Assembly: GCA_009746045.1 (NCBI GenBank)
Contig: RPFO01000059.1
Coordinates: 252,501 to 290,000 of the forward strand
DNA: 37,500 nt
Direction: 5' to 3'
From: Mesostigma viride
Lineage: Eukaryota > Streptophyta > Mesostigmatophyceae > Mesostigmatales > Mesostigmataceae
Each line of letters starts with the position of its first letter. The first letter of the stretch is position 1. The notes under the pieces are model-generated. The model was not told where the DNA came from and searched no databases. It saw nothing but the letters and a program-made list of their open reading frames with translations. The position numbers and the translations under genes were made by a program. Shown here in pieces: positions 30,449 through 37,500 of the stretch.

Positions 30449-31825
30449 CTAAGCTGGGGCGCCTGGAGTCGCTGGGGCCGCGGGGGTCGCCTGCCAGGGC
30501 TTGTGGCCGACGTAGATGGCCGCCCCCTTCCAGTACACTGGCTGCCCCGCCTTGGTCTGCCGGAGCTGGAGGTAGGTCGGCCATAGCTCCCGTCGCCGTT
30601 GTTGCTGCGCCAGGGTCAGGTCGTCATCAAGGGTGAAGAGAGTCTTCTCGAGCCGCTTGCGGCGTCTGAGAAAAGAAATCTTGTCCGCCGGGGTCTTAAA
30701 GGTGAGAAGGAGCGGGGGCGGCCCTGCCTTACCCCGCGCGCGGGGAAGGCGGTGGGCGGCCAGCTCGATCTCACCAGTAAGGCCCATGCGATCAAGGATT
30801 TCTCTCTCAAAAGCACGCGCAAGCTTCTCGGAATTCTCACCTTCCTCCAACTTGAGATTCTTGACAATGACGTTAAGGCTGCGCTTGGCGAGCTCGGCCT
30901 CCTCGCGGAGGTCAAGCGTCTGCCGCTGGAGCTGTGCTGCGACGGCGGAGGTGGTGGAGGTGGTGTGCTGCTTAAGCATGTCCGCCCAGGTCGTGATGGG
31001 AGGAGCATCGCCGGCCAGGCCAGCCGAGGCTGGCTTGGCGGCAATGTCCTTCACTGCCTGGGCGGTGAGGCCTGCTGTGTTCTGCAAGACCTCGATAGCG
31101 ATTGCATTATCCTTGAGGCGCTGGTCGATGTCGCGGAGCTGGGCGGTGATGGAGTCGGAGGAGGGGATGGCGGCGGTGGAGGAGGCGAGGAGGGTGGAGG
31201 TGGCGGTGGAAATGGTGGAGAGGAGGGGGAGCTCGGCAGCCAACGTGCTGCCCATGGCCGCCACATCTGCAGCGATGGGGGCCACGTGCTGCTCGAGGGC
31301 CTCCTTGAGGAGTGAGCGGATGGAGGCTTCGGTTAAGGTGGTGGTGAGGGGCTTTGGGGGCCAAAGCTCCTCGATGGAGCGTCCAAGGAGGGAAAAGAGG
31401 GCGAATTGCTGAAGGTGGGGGCGGCGGGCGTTGAGGACGGCCCTGTCAAAATTGCGCCTCTGGAGGAAGGCATTGACAAGGCGACCTTGGTGGGAAAGCT
31501 GCTTGCGTAGTTCTATAAGAGAGGCATGCGTCCCGAAAAACACGTAGCCCAGGATGCGATCGGGTGTGAGCTTGTCAAAAAAGCCGGGCTGGCTGGCGTC
31601 AAAGTCGTACTCGTCCAGCAGCCCGTCAGGGCGACTGCGCTTGGGTTCGGGCGACGCTGCTGGCGATGCGGGCTCAGCAGGGGGATGGGCGACCACTAGA
31701 GCTTGGCTAGTGGCGCCGCTGCCTTCTGTCTGGCCGGTTGGCGAAGCTGCAGCCGGGGCTGCAGGCGTATTTTCATTGCTGAGCGCAGCCGCCAGGCTGC
31801 GTTGCGTCGAGAGGCGTTTGCTCAT
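30449..31825 (-). CDS. L1-ORF1p-like RNA-binding protein of HAL-b (458 aa)
   Basis: The ORF is intact, ATG to TAG. Residues 1-65 are Ala/Pro/Ser-rich, ending in PKRSRP, a possible nuclear signal. About 75-190 is a helical N-terminal domain (FFDKLTPDRILGYVFFG, LFSLLGRSIEELWPP). About 195-310 is low in Pro and helix-prone, probably a coiled coil for trimer formation. About 317-397 is an RRM-like fold with LNVIVKNLKL as the RNP2-like strand and PPLLLTFKTPADKISFLRRR as the RNP1-like strand. About 398-445 matches the ORF1p C-terminal domain (DDDLTLAQQQRRRELWPTY, YWKGAAIYVG). By analogy it binds the element's RNA in a ribonucleoprotein particle and may act as a chaperone. No gag-type zinc knuckle is seen. 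The same protein, broken, is in HAL-a; a divergent one is in HAL-d. Confidence 0.8.
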   Translation of the reverse strand: MSKRLSTQRSLAAALSNENTPAAPAAASPTGQTEGSGATSQALVVAHPPAEPASPAASPEPKRSRPDGLLDEYDFDASQPGFFDKLTPDRILGYVFFGTHASLIELRKQLSHQGRLVNAFLQRRNFDRAVLNARRPHLQQFALFSLLGRSIEELWPPKPLTTTLTEASIRSLLKEALEQHVAPIAADVAAMGSTLAAELPLLSTISTATSTLLASSTAAIPSSDSITAQLRDIDQRLKDNAIAIEVLQNTAGLTAQAVKDIAAKPASAGLAGDAPPITTWADMLKQHTTSTTSAVAAQLQRQTLDLREEAELAKRSLNVIVKNLKLEEGENSEKLARAFEREILDRMGLTGEIELAAHRLPRARGKAGPPPLLLTFKTPADKISFLRRRKRLEKTLFTLDDDLTLAQQQRRRELWPTYLQLRQTKAGQPVYWKGAAIYVGHKPWQATPAAPATPGAPA

Positions 31826-32069
31826 CGTATAGTGCGTTATAGCTTCGGAAAATTATATCAGCACGTGCGCCTAAGAAAGACGAAGCGATTGTGATATTCA
31901 CAGCTGAATTCGGTGCTCAAACGTGAAAGTTATGAGCTCCGACAGCCATGGCTACCTCGTGGCTCGTGGCTCTTGGCTCTGTTTTATAGTCCTCTGGGCT
32001 ATGTGCTACATATACTCCCAACGGAGTTATGTTACAATTCAATTCAATGAACAATTCAATTCACTCCCT

Positions 32070-32458
32070 CTCTCTTGCTTGGACTGCTATGCAGAACAAG
32101 AAGAGGTGGCAGAAGATTGTCAAGGCTCACACGCCAGCCCCTGTGGGCAAGCCCCCTCCCCCCAAGCGGAAGGGGCGCTTTTGCTGAGTAGAGTAGTTAG
32201 GGTTTTATAGACTAGATTAGCTTAGAGTTAGCTTAGTTCGGTTCCGCGGTTTCGCCCACCTGGCCACCTCCATCCATCTAGTGCTCAAGGAATATGAAGT
32301 GAGACAACTATGTGCTCCATGATCTCCAAACGGAGTCATGTTATAATTTCATTTTAATTTACAATAGAACCGGTAGGATTGTTTGTCCATCCATCCATTC
32401 ATCGGGGGTAATACTTCGTGACTCCCCAACGGGAGCACGTGTTTAATTAATTAGTTAA
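32070..32458 (+). pseudogene. LINE L0 C-terminus and 3' UTR
   Basis: Following the HAL-a TSD, the frame continues LAWTAMQNKKRWQKIVKAH, then PAPVGKPPPPKRKGRFC and a stop near 32185. The joint with 23726 is in frame. The 3' UTR holds GTGCTCCATGATCTCC-AAAC-GGAG (32311-32335), which resembles the HAL 3' end. It finishes with hairpin CTCCC-CAAC-GGGAG (32422-32435) and a TTAA-rich tail where element D inserted. Confidence 0.65.
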
Positions 32459-32462
32459 TTAA

Positions 32463-34202
32463 CCCGTGTTTTTTTAATTAGAACGCGATATATCGCGTTG
32501 TAAGCTTTTTTTAGAACGCGTATAGCACCTAAGGAAAAATTTTTTTCATGGTCATGTATATACTTTCCTGAAAGCCCATACATCAAAGGAATTTTTGAGC
32601 TACTCAGACCTACAAAATGCTTATTCATTAGAGAGATACACTGGTTTGAATACAGGGGGGGTCTGACCATGACCGCGATTTCTTGACCCTAGGTCACAAG
32701 TCATGTGCTTATTCACAAATGGTTCATGAAAAAAATCTGGCTTCTTGCACGAGCTATGGGCAACATATGCAGGCTCTGTGAAACAAAACTCAGGCCCATT
32801 GGGCCACTGGAGCTATTTTTCATTAGCATCACAATTACAACGCAGTACAACGCAGTGGGAAACATGAGAGCCCTTGACAACATTACGCAACGACCCGAGC
32901 CCCATAAACGGGGCCATAGTGAGCTTGGAGGGTCAAAACGTTGAAAATAGGTGTTGTATTTAAGTTATACTGCATCAAACATGCATCAAACATCATGACT
33001 GGATGACCTAATATGACTGAATCAGGCAGCCATAGCCAAAGAATCATCCACTCTCACAACGTGTTGAGCACATGCCTCGTGGGAATGGAGGTGCTGGGTT
33101 TTCATTCCATAACGCGTGCAATACTGAAAGAAAGAGGCACGTGTAATGCAAGGCTTGGATAGGTTGAGTGATCCATGAGCTTACATGCAGGCAAAGATGA
33201 CGCTGGAATGCATGCTAGCAAATGGTGGCAAGATGCTAACAACACATGATTATACACCATGATTATGGGCACCCAGCTGATCTTCTTGCACAATCAACGC
33301 AGTATAAACCATCAACATCCAATCCTCACGATATATGCACGGCTTGACGACGTATACAGCACCTAAATACTGCACAACTGCAACCTGCTATTGCTGACAT
33401 GCAAGCAACGTCGAGTAGGATGGCGGTCTTAGAGAGGCTGGGCAGAGGTCGGTAGAAATAAGTGGAAAACTGGCAGAAACTAGGTAGAAACACGATATAC
33501 TTACGCCTGCAAGCACTATTGAGCCGGTGGCAGAGGCCATTTCCAGGAAAATACAGCATACCGTAGCAATAGCCACGGTCACGTCTTACGCTATAGGCAG
33601 GCACCATCATGCCCGGAGCTACCCAATAAAAGTCTGCACAAATCTCGGTTTAGCCGAGAGTCCGGGCGTTCGGAATGAATAAACATGTGTTAAGAAGTCG
33701 AAACACCATGGAAATACCAAGCATGGTGCCGCAGCAGACCCGAGTCTTGACGTAATAATATGTATGCCGGTTTCCAGGGTTTCCGCATGAAAGTTTTGTG
33801 AGAAACTGGAAAAAACTACGTTTCCTTTGCCCCAGTACCTCAACAAACTCGTAGAAACCTAATTATCAACCTTTGAACGCATCATCATGGTCGTGCTACC
33901 CAACAGCCACTGAAATTCGCGCGAAAACTGGCGAGATCTACCTGCCGCCATCGCCGTCGTCTTCACCTTCGTCCCGCGAAAATGCCTGATTTCAGTGGTA
34001 CATATTTGTTTGCAGCTGTCACAAAAAAAATACCAAAAATACCAGGATTTTTTCTTGAATTCTATGAGATGTTTCTGACCTATCTTGAAAGTTTCAGACC
34101 AAAAATCGCATGTTTAATAGGTTTGCCACGTGTCAGATTACAACGCGATACATCGCGTTCTAACCCTACAACGCGATGTATCGCGTTGTAAAAAAACACG
34201 GG
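32463..34202. mobile_element. D-family TTAA element with subterminal palindromes
   Basis: TTAA flanks lie at 32459-32462 and 34203-34206. The TIR CCCGTGTTTTTTTA is perfect over 14 bp. Just inside the ends are palindromes of one kind: AACGCGATATATCGCGTT at 32482-32499 and ACAACGCGATGTATCGCGTTGT at 34168-34189, with another copy at 34141-34160. Length is 1740 bp. No recognisable transposase; frames are short (largest about 94 codons). It lies in the tail of LINE L0. Confidence 0.88.
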
Positions 34203-34221
34203 TTAACTCAATTAATTTAAT

Positions 34222-35041
34222 AAGCAGAACTTGGTGGCCAAAGCACATCCTGGAAGCTAACAGAGTCGCACCCAGGACATTTCCCCGAGTCTGCCTACTT
34301 GTCAAACACTGGCAACCCTCTTGGCGGTCCAAGCACAGCCTGGATGCTTCAAAAATGGCATCCAGAACAGTCCAAGGTCAGAGTTGTGTACCACTCGTAA
34401 CCTTAGTATCTAGTTAGAAGCTCAAAATCTAAACTAGGCACGGAGATAACTTTCAATAATTACAACCCCGTGAATACAGAATTGTCTCACTCAATAAAGA
34501 AGCCACAGCAATGCCAGGAATGTCCAGGAATAGTGGTCTCGCTTAATAGCAATGCCCCTAAACACCTATCTCTACATCGAATACGATGGATAACTAATCG
34601 GGCTCCACAAAACACCAGGCACATTTTAGTTTTTTCCATGTGCAGTGTGCCATCATAGGATTGTCACCGAAGGTCTGTGTATAATATACATAAAAACTCT
34701 AGGTATGCAGAAATCTCAAGCCACGCTTGTCAACGCAGGAGCTGCTTTCACGATGCCAAGGGCAAAACTTTAGGTACATGTGGATTGAAAAATTGCGCAG
34801 GGAGAGCCGCAAAATTGAAGCTCCCTGCTGGCCACGCGGGCCGAAAAATGGCAAGGGAGCAATGTTTAACCCACTTTGCACATGCGCCGCAGAAAACAGA
34901 GGCTCAACGCCCCACAGCCGGACACAGGCGAGATATCTGCCACACACTAAATAAAGAATGGTCGGCGCGTTGAACTCGATTTTGGCTCTGAACGCGCTAG
35001 ACTTCACGAATCCCCCGCGCCGCAATGAATGCTACAATATA
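34222..35041. other. Intergenic stretch between the LINE tail and the RWP-RK gene
   Basis: No gene is supported. Two imperfect copies of a roughly 30-bp segment (CTTGGTGGCCAAAGCACATC at 34229 and CTTGGCGGTCCAAGCACAGC at 34319) lie 90 bp apart. Frames on both strands at 34677-35025 are short and unrecognised. Confidence 0.4.
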
Positions 35042-35046
35042 TTACA
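35042..35046 (-). promoter_or_regulatory. Candidate TGTAA poly(A) signal of the RWP-RK gene
   Basis: On the minus strand TGTAA lies about 60 nt after the stop at 35105, a typical distance for chlorophyte 3' UTR ends, though the UTR would be short. Confidence 0.4.
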
Positions 35047-35104
35047 GCACCTGGGGTCAGCACCAGGGCTACTCTGGCCCAGCTGCGTCAAAGGCGCAGG
35101 ATCC

Positions 35105-36241
35105 TCAAAGATGCAGGATGGGTGCCCGCGAGATCGGGTCACAGGGCCAGCTGGCGAATTGGCTCGGCTGCTCCATGGGCATCTCGGGGAAGCGCGCGGG
35201 GGGCGGCACCACCTGGCTGGGAGGCAGCATGTGCTGGGGCGGGTGCTGGTGCTGCAGCGGAGGCAGGTGCATCTGGGGCGCGAGGTACGGCATGCTGCCG
35301 AAGAGAGAGTAGCCGGCGTGCATCTGGGAGAGGTAGCGAGTGCGCGCCTCGTCACACCGTACACGGTTGCGCTTGACGGCATCCGCAACCGGTCCAGCTG
35401 GCATGTCCATGCGCGCAATCATCTTCCGGTACGGCCAGCGGGTGATGCCAAACCGCCGGCAGGCACGCTTCAGCACGCTGGGACAGACACCAAATTCCGC
35501 GGCCGCCTGCACCATGGGCTTGTGAAAATGCATGGCCAGGTCATCGATGGAAATGCCGTGCAGCAAAGTCCGTCGCACACGTTTCGGGCCGGCGGACGTG
35601 GCAGACGCATCCTCAACACCGGAGACTTCGGCGCTTTCAGCACTGCCTCTGCTGCCAATGCTGCTGCTTCCGGCATTCCCTTGCGGGCCGACCCAAGCTC
35701 CTGGGACTGTCTTCGCCTGGTCAATTGCAGGCGCCCTCATCGGAGCTTCGACCGTAACCGTTGTAGTGGAGGAAGGAAAGCTTGAGCTAGGCAATGCGAC
35801 ATCCTGCAGACTGCCGGAGGGCTCGCGCTCAACTGGCCTGAAAATTCGAACGTCGTTAGCAGCAATTGCAGCAGCAGTAGCGGCTGCGTGATCGATCGAA
35901 GAATTGCCGCTATATGGGTAAGGTGGACGCGCAGGGCCGCATGAAGCCGCGACGACCGAATTGCAAGCGTTTCCTCCGACGGCTCCGCCACCGAAGGGCA
36001 CAAATCTGGATGCACGAAAAGAATTTACAAGGGGGCTTCTTCCAGGGGCTTCCACTTTAGATAAAAGGTCTTGCTCCACGGGCTGGTCGGGAATGCTGCC
36101 GAATCGTCCGGCTGGGGGGGCGTGGCTGCTCTGCCACATCATCATTGGATTTATTGGGTAAGGAGTTGTGCACCAATCTTCCATGTAAGAAGGCTGCTGC
36201 ATTCTCACTGCATTTGCCAAAGGATGCCCTCCGCTCTCCAT
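35105..36241 (-). CDS. RWP-RK domain transcription factor
   Basis: The frame has 378 codons from the ATG at 36241; an in-frame GTG two codons upstream is not a likely start, and a further 5' exon is possible. The RWP-RK domain spans about residues 223-275: ISIDDLAMHFHKPMVQAAAE, then FGVCPSVLKRACRRFGITRW and PYRK, containing the signature RWPYRK. It is a DNA-binding domain of green-lineage regulators, used in nitrogen response (NIN/NLP), gamete and sex-determination (MID-like, RKD-type) control. The flanks are low-complexity: Met/Pro/Ser/Gly-rich N-terminus, Ala-rich AAATAAAIAA, and a His/Pro/Gln-rich C-terminus. There is no PB1 domain and no NLP-type GAF-like region, so RKD-like or MID-like is more likely than NLP. 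The exact subfamily cannot be told by eye. Confidence 0.85.
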   Translation of the reverse strand: MESGGHPLANAVRMQQPSYMEDWCTTPYPINPMMMWQSSHAPPAGRFGSIPDQPVEQDLLSKVEAPGRSPLVNSFRASRFVPFGGGAVGGNACNSVVAASCGPARPPYPYSGNSSIDHAAATAAAIAANDVRIFRPVEREPSGSLQDVALPSSSFPSSTTTVTVEAPMRAPAIDQAKTVPGAWVGPQGNAGSSSIGSRGSAESAEVSGVEDASATSAGPKRVRRTLLHGISIDDLAMHFHKPMVQAAAEFGVCPSVLKRACRRFGITRWPYRKMIARMDMPAGPVADAVKRNRVRCDEARTRYLSQMHAGYSLFGSMPYLAPQMHLPPLQHQHPPQHMLPPSQVVPPPARFPEMPMEQPSQFASWPCDPISRAPILHL

Positions 36242-36980
36242 GTACACGAGGCGGAACGGGGAAGGCAGCGGTAAGTTACGTTGCCGAAAATGTTGTAAGC
36301 CGTGGCATACGGCCCTCGGTTACAATCTTTGCTGCGATGAATGCACGCATTGAGAGCTTTAACGGCGTATGACAAGCTCGATGGCAATGGATCTCCTGCA
36401 GGTGCCCAATACCTTCCGCTCGGTTGCAACCCTCCCACAGCGAACAAATCTTTTAGGATCTGATTCTACTAGATTTTGTCGAAAACTGGTTGGCTAGTAG
36501 CATGCCAGGGGGTATGTAACACCGTTACAAACTGACTTGTAGTGACTTGGAGAGTCCTACTTGTTGCTTTCGAGGGGTAATATCCCCATGTTCGGGTTGC
36601 TTGTACCAGTCTCGTGTCAGCGTATCCAATTGCTCTGAACCGCTACTGTGTCAGTGTCTGTTGTTTCTTCAGCGCCCCAAGCTCGCAGCAGGAGACATCC
36701 GCCAAGCTAGCGCTGACAAGCAATTGTTTCTCGTGAACTGTCGCCAAGTGATCCCGACAGGCTGGAACGGCTTAGTATCTAACCGCTATAGCCAGAGCGC
36801 TCATCGCGCTTCAGTGTTGTCATCATTCATCAACCGGAATTTATGAAGGCCAGGTCCACGGGTACTCTGGAAGTTGGAAGGACGAAAACCCACACACGAA
36901 AGCAAGAGCTTGGTCAGAAAATAGTGCGCTAGTCAGAAAACTGAATCCCTTGGCGTAAGGCACGACTCACATGAGGCTCG

Positions 36981-37126
36981 GTGAACTCCGTCGGTGAACT
37001 CTTTGTGAACTGGGTCGACGGCCGGGTCGCCACCGGCGCTTCACCGGCCCTTCACTTCGAGTTCACGCACTCACATGGGTCGCAACGATGTAGTGAACTG
37101 CTCGCCGGTGAACTCGTTTGTGAACT
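36981..37126 (+). repeat. Cluster of GTGAACT heptamers
   Basis: Six direct copies of GTGAACT (starts near 36981, 36994, 37005, 37093, 37108, 37120) and one inverted GTTCAC (about 37061) fall within 146 bp, about 740-890 bp upstream of the RWP-RK start. It could be a cluster of binding sites or a decayed tandem repeat. Confidence 0.6.
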
Positions 37127-37330
37127 GGCGGAGGCGCGGGAAGACAGCCCAGATTTCGCGGGAAAGGGCGCAAACGTCAAGCAAGTGCATGATGCATCCG
37201 GGCATGCTGGCTAATAACATGCACGTCTTGTCCAGCTGCAAACCACTACCTTCTGCACCACTAATTTGATGAAGTGCTGCAGAAATATGATAAAAACGCG
37301 CCGGTGACCTGTCGTGCATGTCGCTTTTCC

Positions 37331-37366
37331 AGCTACCTGTCTGCGTTCGAACGCAGACAGGTAGCT
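37331..37366. repeat. 36-bp perfect palindrome
   Basis: The half-site AGCTACCTGTCTGCGTTC is followed directly by its exact complement, with TTCGAA at the centre. It could form a hairpin or bind a dimeric protein. No tandem neighbours are seen in the window. Confidence 0.9.
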
Positions 37367-37500
37367 TTCTTTGCAAGTTTTTCCAGGTGTTGGTGCGAGT
37401 GCTTCTCTGTCGATATTGTTTCAAAGCCGGTTTGTTTATTTGCTGGGGACGACCCCAGAGCCGCCCGCCGTCACATGCACAAAACATGCCATATCTCGCT

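Larger units (their letters stand above)
29623..31991 (-). mobile_element. ORF1-only retroelement HAL-b, full length with intact ORF1
   Basis: The TSD CTCTGGGCTAT lies at 29612-29622 and 31992-32002, inside the HAL-a 3' UTR. On the minus strand it has a 166-bp leader, a 458-codon ORF1 (31825-30449), a 3' UTR split by HAL-c, hairpin ACTCC-CAAC-GGAGT (29666-29653) and a TAAT-repeat tail. Without HAL-c and its duplicated target the element is about 2.0 kb. There is no reverse transcriptase or endonuclease. Its ORF1 is uninterrupted, so it is probably the youngest large insertion here. Confidence 0.88.
23727..32047 (+). mobile_element. ORF1-only retroelement HAL-a with four direct nested insertions
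   Basis: Flanking TSDs share ATTCACTCCCT (23716-23726 and 32059-32069), and with gaps the match extends to about 21 bp starting TGAACA. Element sequence lies at 23727-24771, 26494-26964, 27401-27667, 29431-29622 and 32003-32047. It ends in the hairpin ACTCC-CAAC-GGAGT (32014-32027) and an AATTC-repeat tail. Excision in silico restores an open frame of the target LINE across the site. Net length is about 2.0 kb: a 175-bp 5' leader, ORF1, and a 3' UTR of about 440 bp. No reverse transcriptase is present. Confidence 0.85.
36242..37500. other. Upstream region of the RWP-RK gene, no supportable gene
   Basis: Frames such as minus 37487-37071 lack any recognisable domain and codon pattern. The region carries the GTGAACT cluster and a 36-bp palindrome listed separately. 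It probably holds the 5' UTR and promoter. Confidence 0.4.

Noticed and set aside
30599-31412. 238- and 259-codon plus-strand frames
   Set aside because: Antisense shadows of the intact HAL-b ORF1.
37331-37366. Histone mRNA 3' hairpin
   Set aside because: The stem and loop do not match the conserved histone hairpin and no histone gene is next to it.

Overview
The window looks like nuclear DNA from a green-lineage eukaryote, most likely a chlorophyte alga. The grounds are an RWP-RK transcription factor gene, a spliced Gln/Pro-rich nuclear-type protein gene, TGTAA motifs downstream of both genes (the usual chlorophyte poly(A) signal), no bacterial-style operons, and dense LINE and TTAA-type DNA transposon content. 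The species cannot be fixed from sequence alone.

Layout. (1) 1-6240: a palindromic foldback element (73-578), then a two-exon gene (666-1286 plus 1798-3561) whose intron carries a near-perfect hairpin, then intergenic DNA with a GGGCAT minisatellite. (2) 6245-12498: two copies of a TTAA-flanked 1.9-kb TIR element (B3, B1) on either side of decayed LINE remnants that keep the motif order of a restriction-enzyme-like endonuclease (RLE) domain. (3) about 13.7-34.2 kb: a deeply nested retroelement and transposon block. (4) 34.2-37.5 kb: an RWP-RK gene on the minus strand with a repeat-rich upstream region.

The nested block can be unpicked by target-site duplications (TSDs). A plus-strand LINE (reverse transcriptase at 13720-14918, C-terminus at 23603-23726 and 32070-32161, tail at 32440 and 34203-34221) is split by element E (about 14920-23602). 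E holds B2 (15517-21150), which holds A2 and a 2.0-kb ORF1-only retroelement. E also holds a head-to-head LINE pair inserted in its right TIR. The LINE C-terminus is split again by an ORF1-only retroelement, HAL-a (23727-32047). HAL-a holds A1, a truncated relative, a LINE 3' fragment whose tail holds element C, and HAL-b (29623-31991). HAL-b has an intact 458-residue ORF1 and holds HAL-c. Element D sits in the tail of the outer LINE.

The strongest candidate for something undescribed is a set of roughly 2.0-kb retrotransposons that encode only an L1-ORF1p-like RRM protein, with no reverse transcriptase (HAL-a, HAL-b, HAL-d). HAL-a and HAL-b share a 3' hairpin with the neighbouring LINE, which suggests they borrow its reverse transcriptase, in the manner of mammalian HAL1. 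Linked to this, four unrelated TTAA-specific TIR families are present, and two of them landed in TTAA-rich LINE tails.
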